Shown here piece by piece: positions 15,543 through 24,485 of a DNA stretch of 64,000 nt. How positions within the stretch are numbered: the stretch's first letter is position 1; every line of letters begins with the position of its first letter. The position numbers and the translations under genes were made by a program. The DNA comes from an uncultured Clostridia bacterium (GTDB lineage Bacteria > Bacillota > Clostridia > Oscillospirales > Acutalibacteraceae). The notes under the pieces were generated by a model, which made no database searches, was not told the DNA's origin, and worked only from the letters and a program-made list of their open reading frames with translations. The stretch is from positions 1 to 64,000 of the forward strand of contig CALEJF010000016.1 in the NCBI GenBank assembly GCA_937898625.1, read 5' to 3'.

Positions 15543-15657
15543 ATCCTGACATGAAGATGCTAATGGCTTCCGGATGAAAGGTGTAATGTATAAATAAAAT
15601 ACTGCACTTAAATTATCGGTATAATATCTTCGGGGATATTATATCGTTTTTTGTTTT
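15543..15657 (+). promoter_or_regulatory. Leader RNA with terminator hairpin upstream of the hyd maturase genes
   Basis: Between the promoter and TM1266 the transcript would pass through a 12-bp stem (15617-15628 with 15635-15646, one G-U pair, loop TTCGGG) followed by TTTTTTGTTTT, a textbook intrinsic terminator only 14 bases before the first start codon. Upstream is a smaller potential stem, CATGAAG (15550-15556) with CTTC-CGG-ATG (about 15567-15576). A terminator inside a 5' leader means attenuation: a riboswitch, a protein-bound leader, or a 115-nt small RNA with read-through. The sequence does not match any riboswitch consensus I know. Confidence 0.6.
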
Positions 15658-15670
15658 ATGGGGTGATAAT

Positions 15671-15928
15671 ATGGAAACTCGTATTGCAGTTATGGGAATT
15701 ATCGTTGAAAAAATGGAGTCAGTTGAACTTCTCAACGCAATTCTTCACGATTATGGTGAGTATATTGTGGGACGAATGGGAATTCCTTACAGAAAAAAGA
15801 ATGTTAATATAGTAAGTATTGCAGTTGATGCTCCGCAGGATGTTATTTCTGCGTTGTCCGGTAAAATCGGCAAAATAGAGGGAATAAGCGTTAAAACTGC
15901 ATACTCAAATGTGATTACAAATGAATGA
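15671..15928 (+). CDS. TM1266-family iron-only hydrogenase system regulator (ACT-like)
   Basis: An 85-residue protein of the hyd_TM1266 family, a small ferredoxin-fold/ACT-like domain seen almost only beside HydE/HydG/HydF genes and named a putative hydrogenase regulator. The beta-alpha-beta-beta-alpha-beta pattern is visible (R-I-A-V-M-G-I-I-V-E, helix V-E-L-L-N-A-I-L-H-D-Y, V-G-R-M-G-I-P-Y, I-V-S-I-A-V-D-A, helix, I-S-V-K-T-A). The ribosome site is GGGGTGATAAT. It is the first gene of the maturase operon and overlaps hydE by 8 bases, so translation is coupled. Confidence 0.9.
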   Translation: METRIAVMGIIVEKMESVELLNAILHDYGEYIVGRMGIPYRKKNVNIVSIAVDAPQDVISALSGKIGKIEGISVKTAYSNVITNE

Positions 15929-16973
15929 GAAATTATTAAAAATCGGACAAAAACTAATAAACACAGGGTCACTTGAAATTGCAGAATATGAATACTTAAT
16001 TGACAATCGAAACGAAGAAATTACGGAATTTTTAAAAAATGAAGCGGTAAAAAAGCGAAAAGAGGTTTATGGCGATTCGGTTTTTGTCCGTGGACTTATT
16101 GAAATCAGTAATATATGTAAAAATGATTGTCATTACTGTGGCATAAGAGCATCCAACAAGGAATGCGAAAGGTATAGACTAACAAAGGACGAAATACTGT
16201 CCTGCTGTGCAGAAGGTTACTTCCTTGGTTTTCGTACCTTTGTAATGCAGGGTGGGGAGGACTCATACTTTACTGACGATTTGCTTGTTGAAATAATTAG
16301 TGAAATAAAGAAAAAACATCCCGACTGTGCAATTACACTCTCATTAGGAGAGCGAACCTATGAAAGTTACAAAAAACTCTATGATGCAGGTGCCGACAGA
16401 TATCTTCTTCGTCACGAAACTGCTGATAGTGAGCATTATAACAAGTTGCACCCTAATAAAATGAGTTATGAAAACCGAATGGAATGTCTTAAAAACTTGA
16501 AAGAAATAGGTTTTCAAACGGGATGCGGTTTTATGGTGGGCTCACCTTACCAAACTACAAAGACTCTTGCAAAGGACTTAAAATTCATTGAAGAATTTTC
16601 TCCCGAAATGTGTGGAATAGGTCCATTCATTCCACATAAGGCAACAGAGTTCAGAGATTACAAAGCGGGGGATGTGGAACTTACTTGTTTCTTGCTTTCA
16701 GTAATAAGGCTCATAAAACCAAATATTTTGTTACCTGCAACAACTGCGTTGGGTAGTGCAGAGCAAGGTGGACGAGAAAAAGGCATTTTATGTGGTGCAA
16801 ATGTAATAATGCCAAATCTTTCACCACAGAGTGTTCGTAAAAAATATGAACTTTATAATAACAAGTTAATCAGCGGAAATGAATCCGCACAAGAAATAGA
16901 AAATCTTAAAAACAGTATGAAAAATATCGGCTACGAGATAGTAACCGATAGAGGCGATATAAAGGAGAATTAA
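15921..16973 (+). CDS. hydE: [FeFe]-hydrogenase maturase HydE (radical SAM)
   Basis: A 350-residue radical-SAM enzyme that helps build the dithiomethylamine-bridged diiron centre of the H-cluster. The SAM-cluster motif is C66-x3-C70-x2-C73 (I-C-K-N-D-C-H-Y-C-G-I-R), followed by the G-G-E-D SAM-binding segment and the L-R-H-E-T-A motif typical of HydE. Length matches the family. It overlaps TM1266 by 8 bases and is followed by hydG one base later, with GGAG before hydG, so it belongs to one operon with TM1266, hydG and hydF. It acts in the cytoplasm. Confidence 0.95.
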   Translation: MNEKLLKIGQKLINTGSLEIAEYEYLIDNRNEEITEFLKNEAVKKRKEVYGDSVFVRGLIEISNICKNDCHYCGIRASNKECERYRLTKDEILSCCAEGYFLGFRTFVMQGGEDSYFTDDLLVEIISEIKKKHPDCAITLSLGERTYESYKKLYDAGADRYLLRHETADSEHYNKLHPNKMSYENRMECLKNLKEIGFQTGCGFMVGSPYQTTKTLAKDLKFIEEFSPEMCGIGPFIPHKATEFRDYKAGDVELTCFLLSVIRLIKPNILLPATTALGSAEQGGREKGILCGANVIMPNLSPQSVRKKYELYNNKLISGNESAQEIENLKNSMKNIGYEIVTDRGDIKEN

Positions 16974-16974
16974 T

Positions 16975-18420
16975 ATGGCATACAATCCAAAATCATTAAA
17001 AGCTGAAGAATTTATCAGTGACGAAGAAATACTTGCAACTCTCGAATATGCTGAACAGAATAAGTATAACAAAGAGTTAATCGAAGAAATTTTAGAAAAG
17101 GCAAGACCCAAAAAGACAGAGGACGGTACAGTTTGTGCAGGACTTTCACACCGTGAAGCAGCAGTTTTGCTTTTGTGCGACATTCCTGAAATGAACGAAA
17201 AAATGTTCAAACTTGCCGAGGAAATCAAACTTGCATTTTATGGTAACCGTATCGTTATGTTTGCACCACTCTATCTTTCAAACTACTGTGTAAACGGATG
17301 TGTTTACTGTCCTTATCACTATCAGAACAAGCATATCTGCCGTAAAAAACTTACGCAAGAAGAAGTTCGCCAAGAGGTTATTGCACTTCAGGATATGGGA
17401 CATAAACGCCTTGCTATTGAAGCAGGTGAGGACCCCGTAAACAATCCTATTGAATACATCCTTGAATGTATCGATACAATTTACAGTATCAAGCATAAAA
17501 ATGGTGCTATCCGTCGTGTTAATGTAAATATTGCAGCAACAACTGTTGAGAATTACAGAAAACTTAAGGAAGCAGGAATTGGTACATACATTCTTTTCCA
17601 GGAAACATATCATAAAGAAAGTTATGAAAAACTCCATCCAACAGGTCCAAAGCACAATTATGCATACCACACAGAGGCTATGGACAGAGCAATGGAAGGT
17701 GGAATTGACGATGTTGGTCTTGGTGTGCTTTTCGGACTTGAACTTTATAAATATGAGTTCGTTGGTCTTATGATGCATGCTGAACATCTTGAAGCAGTAC
17801 ACGGTGTTGGACCTCACACAATCAGCGTGCCGAGAATTAAAAAGGCAGACGATATTGACCCTGATGTATTTGATAACTCGATTTCAGACGAAATGTTTGA
17901 AAAGATTATTGCCTGCATTCGTATTGCTGTACCATATACAGGTATGATTATCTCCACAAGAGAGTCAGAAGAAGTTCGTGGTAAAGTTCTTAATATGGGC
18001 ATTTCTCAAATCAGCGGTGCATCCCGTACATCCGTTGGCGGTTATACAGAGGAAGAACGCCCTCACGATTCTGAACAATTTGATGTTTCTGACCAGAGAA
18101 CTCTTGACGAAGTAGTTCGTTGGCTTATGGAAAAAGGTCATATTCCTTCATTCTGCACCGCTTGTTATCGTGAAGGCAGAACAGGTGACAGATTTATGGC
18201 ACTTTGCAAAAATGGTCAGATTCTCAACTGTTGTCATCCAAATGCATTGATGACACTTACAGAATTCCTTGTTGACTACGCAAGTGAAGAAACAAAGAAA
18301 ATCGGTTTTGAACTTATTGAAAAAGAATTGCAGAAAGTTCCTAATCCAAAGGCAAGAGCAATCGCAATTCAAAATGTTGAAGATATTAAAGCGTCAAACA
18401 GACGAGATTTCAGGTTTTAA
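16975..18420 (+). CDS. hydG: [FeFe]-hydrogenase maturase HydG (tyrosine lyase, radical SAM)
   Basis: A 481-residue radical-SAM tyrosine lyase that makes the CO and CN ligands of the H-cluster. The N-terminal cluster motif is C105-x3-C109-x2-C112 with the downstream P-Y-H-Y-Q-N-K. The C-terminal motif C394-x2-C397-x22-C420 binds the auxiliary cluster that holds the dangler iron, and separates HydG from thiamine synthase ThiH. Full family length and all ligands are present. It lies one base after hydE and two bases before hydF. Confidence 0.97.
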   Translation: MAYNPKSLKAEEFISDEEILATLEYAEQNKYNKELIEEILEKARPKKTEDGTVCAGLSHREAAVLLLCDIPEMNEKMFKLAEEIKLAFYGNRIVMFAPLYLSNYCVNGCVYCPYHYQNKHICRKKLTQEEVRQEVIALQDMGHKRLAIEAGEDPVNNPIEYILECIDTIYSIKHKNGAIRRVNVNIAATTVENYRKLKEAGIGTYILFQETYHKESYEKLHPTGPKHNYAYHTEAMDRAMEGGIDDVGLGVLFGLELYKYEFVGLMMHAEHLEAVHGVGPHTISVPRIKKADDIDPDVFDNSISDEMFEKIIACIRIAVPYTGMIISTRESEEVRGKVLNMGISQISGASRTSVGGYTEEERPHDSEQFDVSDQRTLDEVVRWLMEKGHIPSFCTACYREGRTGDRFMALCKNGQILNCCHPNALMTLTEFLVDYASEETKKIGFELIEKELQKVPNPKARAIAIQNVEDIKASNRRDFRF

Positions 18421-18422
18421 TT

Positions 18423-19601
18423 ATGAGTTTAAATGATGTAGTATCAGCAGAAAGACTTCATATTGGTTTTTTTGGTTTGCGAAATGCAGGTAAATCAAGT
18501 GTTGTAAATGCTGTGACGGGGCAGGATTTGTCCCTTGTTTCAGATGTAAAAGGCACAACTACTGACCCTGTAAAAAAAGCTATGGAATTATTACCATTAG
18601 GACCAGTTGTAATTATTGACACTCCCGGTATCGACGATGAGGGGACTCTCGGTGAAATGCGTGTCAAAAAGACAAAACAAGTTCTTAATTACATTGATAT
18701 TGCTGTGCTTGTTGTGGATTCAACCTTGGGTTTGCAGGACTTTGACCGCGAAATGCTTTCTCTTTTCGCTAAAAAGAATATACCTTATGTGGTGGCATAT
18801 AATAAGTCAGATTTGTTCGCAGAAAATGTTATTTTAGATGATAATACAATCCTTGTAAGTGCGAAAAACGGCACGAATATCAACGAGTTAAAAGAAAAAA
18901 TCGCACACGCAGTAAAGGTGCAGAACGAGAAAAAACAAGTTGTGGGTGATTTGCTCAATAAAGGTGACATCGTTGTCCTTGTAACACCAATTGACTCGGC
19001 AGCACCAAAAGGTAGACTTATTCTCCCACAACAAATGACAATTCGTGATATTCTTGATGTGGGTGCAATTCCTGTTGTCACAAGGGAAACAGAGTTAGAA
19101 GTAACTCTCAATGCACTTAAAGAAAAACCAAGAATGGTTATAACTGACTCGCAAGCATTTGGGTTTGTTTCAAAAATCGTAGGGGACATTCCTTTGACCT
19201 CTTTCTCAATCCTTATGGCAAGGTATAAAGGTAGCCTTGAAAGTGCAGTAAAAGGTGCAGAGAAAATGAAAAACCTGAATGACGGTGACACGATTCTCAT
19301 TTCCGAGGGCTGTACTCATCATCGCCAATGCGGTGACATCGGCACACAAAAACTACCTAAATGGTTAAAGGAATATTCAAAGAAAGAACTCAATTTCAAA
19401 TTCACATCAGGTAAGGACTTCCCGGAAGACCTAAATGGTATTTCCCTTGTGATTCATTGTGGTGGATGTATGCTCACCGAAAGAGAAATGCAATACCGTC
19501 GTCGTTTCTGCCAAGAAAACAATGTCCCAATCACAAATTACGGCACAGCTATTGCCCAAATTAACGGTATATTAGAAAAGAGTTTAGAACCAATAGTATA
19601 A
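18423..19601 (+). CDS. hydF: [FeFe]-hydrogenase maturase GTPase HydF
   Basis: A 392-residue scaffold GTPase that assembles the diiron precursor and hands it to HydA. The G domain (about residues 10-170) shows G-L-R-N-A-G-K-S-S (P-loop), D-T-P-G (G3) and N-K-S-D (G4). The C-terminal cluster domain has the HydF ligand set C297-x-H299 ... H345-C346-x2-C349. It is the last gene of the TM1266-hydE-hydG-hydF operon, two bases after hydG. No clear intrinsic terminator follows in the 130-bp gap. The catalytic hydrogenase gene itself is not in this window but probably follows the operon starting at 62417. Confidence 0.96.
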   Translation: MSLNDVVSAERLHIGFFGLRNAGKSSVVNAVTGQDLSLVSDVKGTTTDPVKKAMELLPLGPVVIIDTPGIDDEGTLGEMRVKKTKQVLNYIDIAVLVVDSTLGLQDFDREMLSLFAKKNIPYVVAYNKSDLFAENVILDDNTILVSAKNGTNINELKEKIAHAVKVQNEKKQVVGDLLNKGDIVVLVTPIDSAAPKGRLILPQQMTIRDILDVGAIPVVTRETELEVTLNALKEKPRMVITDSQAFGFVSKIVGDIPLTSFSILMARYKGSLESAVKGAEKMKNLNDGDTILISEGCTHHRQCGDIGTQKLPKWLKEYSKKELNFKFTSGKDFPEDLNGISLVIHCGGCMLTEREMQYRRRFCQENNVPITNYGTAIAQINGILEKSLEPIV

Positions 19602-19730
19602 AAGTGTTTTTCTGCGCGAATTGTTAGAAAAAATGGGACTGTTTATTTACAGATTCTTAAAATTAAGGTAATTATTTCCAAACAATTTTGGTATAATATA
19701 TTTGCATTAATGAATTAAGGAACGATATCA

Positions 19731-20168
19731 ATGAATTTTTTACAACGGATTACAACTAAATTACAGCAGTTTATGGTAGGTCGTTATGGTAATGACCAGT
19801 TTACATGGTTCTTGTCAATATCGGGTATCGTGTTATCGTTTTTGTGCAATTTTTTGAGATTCTTCCAGGACCTTTACATTGTGGGAACTATAATTTATCT
19901 TATGGGAGCATTGATGATTTTCTATGGGTTGTTCCGTTCGTTATCAAGAAACTATGAGGCTCGTAGGAAAGAACTTAATTGGTATTTAAGATGGTCTGCA
20001 AAGCCAAAAGCAGAATTGAAAGTTTTGGGAAACAGAATCCGCGACAGAAAAACTCACAGATACTTTAAGTGTAAAAACTGTAAAACCGTGATGAGAGTGC
20101 CAAAGGGGAGAGGTAAAATTGAAATCACCTGTCCTAAATGTAGAGCAAAGGTAATAAAGAAGACATAA
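19731..20168 (+). CDS. Membrane protein with C-terminal zinc ribbon
   Basis: A 145-residue protein with two transmembrane helices (about residues 25-45 and 50-70) and a basic C-terminal tail with a zinc ribbon, F-K-C-K-N-C ... I-T-C-P-K-C (two C-x-x-C pairs, residues about 112-137). Proteins of this type are common in Clostridia and uncharacterised; I cannot assign a role. A TATAAT at 19692-19697 lies 35 bases upstream of ATG 19731. It is a single-gene unit ended by a strong terminator. Confidence 0.72.
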   Translation: MNFLQRITTKLQQFMVGRYGNDQFTWFLSISGIVLSFLCNFLRFFQDLYIVGTIIYLMGALMIFYGLFRSLSRNYEARRKELNWYLRWSAKPKAELKVLGNRIRDRKTHRYFKCKNCKTVMRVPKGRGKIEITCPKCRAKVIKKT

Positions 20169-20182
20169 CTCAATGTGTAGCA

Positions 20183-20215
20183 AAAAGGCGGAGTCTTGAC
20201 TTGACTCCGCCTTTC
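20183..20215 (+). terminator. Intrinsic terminator
   Basis: AAAGGCGGAGTC pairs with GACTCCGCCTTT around a short loop, followed by a short T-containing tail. Confidence 0.8.
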
Positions 20216-20224
20216 TAATGTAAA

Positions 20225-20440
20225 AAAAATTGAATTTGTCGGGATGTTTTTCGCTCCCTCTTGGAGGGAGCTGTCTGCGAAGCAGACTGAGGGAGTGTAC
20301 ATAGAATAACAACAAACTCCCTCCGTCATTTTCTAACGAAAATGCCACCTCCCTCATTGAGGGAGGGGATTATAATTGCAACGCAGTTTCGACATTTCGT
20401 ATTTTGCACTTTGCACTCAATTCGACAAACCCCAATTGTG
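20225..20440. repeat. Dispersed element with TIR-like ends and CCCTCCGTCA-type core
   Basis: The ends AAATTGAATTTGTCG (from 20226) and CGACAAACCCCAATTG (20423-20438) are imperfect inverted repeats of the same type as at 7349, 26696 and 39158. The core (20248-20372) has two arms: GGAGGGAGCTGTC, hairpin, GACTGAGGGAG, and later CTCCCTCCGTCA, hairpin (CATTTTC-TAAC-GAAAATG), TGCCACCTCCCTC. The same core occurs at 58720-58850. No coding potential. Confidence 0.75.
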
Positions 20441-20448
20441 AAACCATA

Positions 20449-21543
20449 TCATTTCTTTTCGCTTATAAATGCTCTGAAAAGTGGCAGGCAGGATGAGAAG
20501 AATTTTTTATAGCTTTCGCAGTAATCTCTGTCAGCTCTTGTGCGTTTACAACCGCCGGCACGACATACGGGATAGAATTTACATCTTTTGCACTTTTCGG
20601 GTACTGCGAGGCTTTCCTTTAAGAAATCAATAGCCTTTTTACAATGTGCGAGAGTATCGAAATTTTCCTTTTCATCGTTGATGTTCCCCAAAAGCCACTC
20701 GTCAGTACAGTAAAAGTCACAAGGATAAATATTGCCATTTCCTTCGACAACAAACTGGTGCATACAATGTCCGCACATTCCACATTGTTCTGTGGGATTT
20801 CCTAAAAACTGATGAACAGTATTATCAAACCAACGAATACTGGTATACTGACCTCTTACATAGTCCTTAACATAGTAATTAAAGCACTTTATAAGGAAGT
20901 TTCCATATTGGTCAGGTGTCATATAGAGTTCACTTTCAGTAGTGTCACCAAAAGGTCGCAGACAAGGAATAAACTGCAAATAACGGAAACCCTTACCACG
21001 AAAATACTTGTAAATCTCATCAATATGGTCAGCACAATACCCTGTAAGAACGGTTAAAATATTAAATTCTACCTTGTGCTTCTGTAATTTCTCAGCAGCT
21101 GCAATAATCTTATAAAAAGCATTTTCTCTTTTTGCATCAACACGAAATTTATTATGCTCAAAGTTTCCGTCAAGGCTTAATCCCACAAGAAAATTGTTGT
21201 AGTGGAAAAATTCGCACCATTCGTCAGTTAAAAGTGTACCATTTGTCTGTGTGCTGAAATAAATCTGACTATTCAACCGGTTTGCAGATTTTACCTTTTC
21301 CACAAAATGCTTGAAATAGGGTAGTCCTGCCATTAATGGCTCACCACCCTGAAAAGCAAAAGCAACACTTTCGCCGTTGGCAAATTCTAATGCCTTTTCT
21401 ATTAAATTGTCAGTTGTTGAGTCCTGCATAATGCCAAAGGAACTGACCTCACGCAATTCGGTGACATTGTGATAAAAGCAATATTCACAACGCATATTGC
21501 AAAGGCTTGAAGCAGGTTTAATCATTATAGAAAGTGGTGGCAC
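20449..21543 (-). CDS. Anaerobic sulfatase-maturating enzyme (radical SAM/SPASM)
   Basis: A 364-residue anSME that oxidises the active-site cysteine or serine of sulfatases to formylglycine using SAM. The radical-SAM motif is C15-x3-C19-x2-C22 (C-N-M-R-C-E-Y-C-F-Y-H), with F-Q-G-G-E-P-L for SAM binding, and a SPASM domain with two auxiliary clusters (C-G-M-C-G-H-C-M-H-Q ... Y-P-C-D-F-Y-C ... C-K-R-C-K-F-Y-P-V-C-R-A-G-G-C). The start is GTG 21543; AGGAG is 12 bases upstream, slightly far. Its probable client sulfatase lies directly upstream on the same strand. Confidence 0.93.
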   Translation of the reverse strand: MPPLSIMIKPASSLCNMRCEYCFYHNVTELREVSSFGIMQDSTTDNLIEKALEFANGESVAFAFQGGEPLMAGLPYFKHFVEKVKSANRLNSQIYFSTQTNGTLLTDEWCEFFHYNNFLVGLSLDGNFEHNKFRVDAKRENAFYKIIAAAEKLQKHKVEFNILTVLTGYCADHIDEIYKYFRGKGFRYLQFIPCLRPFGDTTESELYMTPDQYGNFLIKCFNYYVKDYVRGQYTSIRWFDNTVHQFLGNPTEQCGMCGHCMHQFVVEGNGNIYPCDFYCTDEWLLGNINDEKENFDTLAHCKKAIDFLKESLAVPEKCKRCKFYPVCRAGGCKRTRADRDYCESYKKFFSSCLPLFRAFISEKK

Positions 21544-21626
21544 AGTTAATTTTCACTCCTTTGTGAAAATTATTGAGCAATCGAAGATTGCATATCGACT
21601 ATATTTAATAAATTCATTATATAACA

Positions 21627-21660
21627 AAGCCCACTGAAAATCAACTTTTCAATGGGCTTA
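21627..21660 (-). terminator. Terminator between sulfatase and its maturase
   Basis: AAGCCCACTGAAAA pairs with TTTTCAATGGGCTT (one mismatch) around TCAA, with Ts on the minus strand. It ends the vanY-plsC-sulfatase unit, so the maturase needs read-through or its own promoter (a TATAAT-like word is on the minus strand near 21618). Confidence 0.75.
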
Positions 21661-21668
21661 AGTTCTTA

Positions 21669-23723
21669 TTAAACATTCTTATAATATTCTTGGTTTATAC
21701 CACGACGATTATCCTTAAATCCCTTCATAACGGAATCCATAAGTGCATCCATTTCTTCTGCAATTTCAGGATATGTACTTGTACGCTTGTAACTTTCACT
21801 CTTATCGTCATTGAGAATGAACAACCAATTTTTTCTTGTCTTGTCGAAGAATGCAGGGTTATCATTCTGCATCTTACGGAAATATTTGAATGTTACATAG
21901 TCGTTTTCGGTAAGAACAGGGTATTTATAATCCTTATATTCCTCACGAGCAAGAACATCTTTTGTTTCAGCCGTGTATTGAATTGCTTTAAGTTTTTCGC
22001 GTTTCATATGAAGAATAGGATGGTCAACATTATGAATTGCGGTGTCGTCTTTGAGTACGGGCAACATTGAAACACCATCAATTGTTCTGTCAAACGGAAG
22101 GTTATTTTCAGTGCCACTTACTGTAATTCCACAAAGGTCAATGAGTGTTGGGAACATATCACAAAGCACACCACTCTGTGCCCTTGTTTCACCTTTTTCC
22201 CAAAGTCCGCCATTGTTTTCCCACTTAATCATAAACGGTACTTTTTGACCTGCTTCATAAGCTGTGTATTTACCACCACGGAGCTCGCCGGTTGAGCCTT
22301 CAAGAGCAGGACCATTATCGCTTGTGAAAACAATGATGGTATCGTCCATAACACCGAGCTCATCAAGTGTGTTAAAGAGCTCACCAAGGTAGTAGTCAAA
22401 TTCTGTAACACAGTCAACATAAGTACCCATACCGGTTGTGCCGTCAAAATCATCACCTGCAAAAACAGGGCCGTGTGGCCAAGGTGTTGCATAGTAAGCA
22501 AAAAATGGTTCATCAGAATTAGTAACTTTATCAGTAATCCAATTGTTGATTTCTTCGTGAATCCACTCACTTAATTTGCTTTGGTCTTTTTTACCATCAA
22601 CAAACATTTCGTCAGTACCGTGAACGATTTCATATTCTCCGTTTTCCTCAGCAACATGATAGAAAGGATTCATATCGTTTACATGGTGGCTACCATAGAA
22701 ATAATCAAAACCTTGATTTGTAGGAAGATATTCACCGTAGTCGCCCAAATGCCACTTACCGAATGCACCCGTGTTATATCCTGCATTCTGGAATACCTCT
22801 GCAATTGTAATTTCGTCACCCAACATACCGTCAACATTGTTACCCATTTCGATTGAGTTGAAAATTCGTGTTGAAGCGAATGGTGAGAAAGTATCGAATG
22901 TTGGATAAATAACATTGTCAGCGTATCCGCGGAATGGATAACGACCTGTCATAAGGCTGAAGCGAGCAGGAGAGCAAACAGAATATGCGGAATAGAAATT
23001 ATCAAAATTAAGTCCTTCTTCACCGATTCTGTCCATATTAGGTGTGTCATAAATAGCACCGTTAAGAGAAATGTCGCCATATCCCATATCGTCCATCAGA
23101 ATGAAAAGCACATTTGGTTTGTCAGCGGTGTTTTTATCCACTTTCTTGAGGTAGTCATCGTGACCTTCCCAAAGTCTGTCCACATTGGGTTGTGAACGAA
23201 GATTCATTGTGAGAACATAAAGTACGGTTGTACCTGCAAGAAGGATACTCAATGCAGTTGTTGTAAAGAATTTAGCACCTTTTTTGTTAAAAGATTTTTT
23301 GCCTACAATAAAGAGTGCTATAAGAACAATAATGCAAGGAAGAATAAGTAAAATATTACCACCTAAGCGAACAAAGAAATTGTAATCACTTGCGCCTGAG
23401 AAAAGTGGGCTTCCTTGTGATGTCCATCCTGCCTTACCGCTGGAAAAAGCACCAAAACCTGCGTCAGCACCCCAAATAGCGTAGTATAATGCAATTGAAA
23501 GAGCAGAAGCAGCATAGCCTATAAAATTCCATAAGTATAACTTTTTGAAAATCAAAAGTCCGAGAATAATAAGTGCAGAAACTATACACATATATCCTAC
23601 ATTCACAACGGCTAATATGTTAAGTCGCATAATTTGAAGAGCAAGTGCTACTACAAGTCCCAAAATCATAATAATTATAGGAAAAACTTTCTTAGAATTG
23701 TCAAAAACAACACCTTTTTTCAT
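21669..23723 (-). CDS. Membrane-anchored type I sulfatase (Cys-type, formylglycine)
   Basis: A 684-residue protein. Residues about 13-175 contain five to six transmembrane helices; residues about 203-660 are a sulfatase domain of the alkaline-phosphatase superfamily on the outer face. It begins N-V-L-F-I-L-M-D-D-M-G-Y-G-D (metal aspartates) and carries C250-S-P-A-R, the C-x-P-x-R signature whose cysteine becomes formylglycine. F-G-K-W-H-L-G and T-S-D-N-G-P-A supply further active-site residues. It starts 3 bases after plsC, with GAGGAGGAATAAA inside the plsC end. The sulfated substrate is unknown. The large N-terminal membrane domain is unusual for this class. Confidence 0.92.
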   Translation of the reverse strand: MKKGVVFDNSKKVFPIIIMILGLVVALALQIMRLNILAVVNVGYMCIVSALIILGLLIFKKLYLWNFIGYAASALSIALYYAIWGADAGFGAFSSGKAGWTSQGSPLFSGASDYNFFVRLGGNILLILPCIIVLIALFIVGKKSFNKKGAKFFTTTALSILLAGTTVLYVLTMNLRSQPNVDRLWEGHDDYLKKVDKNTADKPNVLFILMDDMGYGDISLNGAIYDTPNMDRIGEEGLNFDNFYSAYSVCSPARFSLMTGRYPFRGYADNVIYPTFDTFSPFASTRIFNSIEMGNNVDGMLGDEITIAEVFQNAGYNTGAFGKWHLGDYGEYLPTNQGFDYFYGSHHVNDMNPFYHVAEENGEYEIVHGTDEMFVDGKKDQSKLSEWIHEEINNWITDKVTNSDEPFFAYYATPWPHGPVFAGDDFDGTTGMGTYVDCVTEFDYYLGELFNTLDELGVMDDTIIVFTSDNGPALEGSTGELRGGKYTAYEAGQKVPFMIKWENNGGLWEKGETRAQSGVLCDMFPTLIDLCGITVSGTENNLPFDRTIDGVSMLPVLKDDTAIHNVDHPILHMKREKLKAIQYTAETKDVLAREEYKDYKYPVLTENDYVTFKYFRKMQNDNPAFFDKTRKNWLFILNDDKSESYKRTSTYPEIAEEMDALMDSVMKGFKDNRRGINQEYYKNV

Positions 23724-23725
23724 TT

Positions 23726-24481
23726 TTATTCCTCCTCATATTTTTGAGATTCTTCAAGTATCAATTTATGCACTTTTTCGTTAAGTGCTTTAACCTGCTC
23801 ACGATTCATATCACTTGTCTCAATTGGGTCGAGAATCGTGATTTTAATATCGGTAGGGGTAATAACATTGTTACTGCCCTCAAGAGCCTTATGTACATTT
23901 CTTAAATATATAGGAACAACCGTAACACCAGTTTTTTGTACTATTTTAAATGCACCGTTTTTAAATTCGTCAGGTGTGTTTGAAAAACCTCTTTTTCCTT
24001 CAGGGAAAACCACCATTGAAAAGCCATTTTTAATCTGTTCTGCAGTTTTGTTAAGAGCTTTTACACCTTCTCTTGGGTTTTCCTGATTAATTGGAACACA
24101 TTTAATTATGTGACTGATTTGCTCAATGGCAAAAAACTTATTGAGTTGCATTCTCATTAAGAAACCAAAATCAAAATCACTTAATGCGTGCAATAAAACG
24201 GGAATATCAGCATAACTCTGGTGATTTGGTGTAAAGAGAACCGGACGGTCTTTAGGTATTTTTTCAAGTCCCTCAACAGTGATTTTCAGCCCTGCTGCAT
24301 TCACTGCAAATTTAGCCCATTTTTTTACAGCCTTAAATCCAAATTTATCTGCCTTTTCTTGCTTGCCATGTTTCTCAAGACATTTGTGATAAAAAATCTT
24401 TGGTTCCATAACAAGAAAAAGATGACCGAATATTTCTATGAAAGCTTTGTAACTGAATGCTTTTGCTTTAAAATTTTCCAT
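23726..24481 (-). CDS. plsC: 1-acyl-sn-glycerol-3-phosphate acyltransferase (PlsC family)
   Basis: A 251-residue acyltransferase that adds the second acyl chain to lysophosphatidic acid at the inner membrane face. Motif I is N-H-Q-S-Y-A-D (H87-x4-D92) and motif III F-P-E-G-K-R-G; both are intact. The length fits the family. GAGG in the end of vanY precedes ATG 24481 and only 4 bases separate the genes, so translation is coupled. Placement between a peptidoglycan carboxypeptidase and a membrane sulfatase suggests an envelope operon. Paralogs act on other lipid acceptors, so exact specificity is inferred. Confidence 0.9.
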   Translation of the reverse strand: MENFKAKAFSYKAFIEIFGHLFLVMEPKIFYHKCLEKHGKQEKADKFGFKAVKKWAKFAVNAAGLKITVEGLEKIPKDRPVLFTPNHQSYADIPVLLHALSDFDFGFLMRMQLNKFFAIEQISHIIKCVPINQENPREGVKALNKTAEQIKNGFSMVVFPEGKRGFSNTPDEFKNGAFKIVQKTGVTVVPIYLRNVHKALEGSNNVITPTDIKITILDPIETSDMNREQVKALNEKVHKLILEESQKYEEE

Positions 24482-24485
24482 TAGT

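Noticed and set aside
15543..15657. Assignment of the hyd leader to a known riboswitch class
   Set aside because: No match by eye to cobalamin, SAM, TPP, preQ1, fluoride, ZTP, THF, c-di-GMP or Mn2+ consensus sequences.
17278..17817. Minus-strand open frame of 179 codons inside hydG
   Set aside because: hydG is complete with all cluster ligands; the antisense frame has no ribosome site and a Cys/Phe-rich shadow composition.
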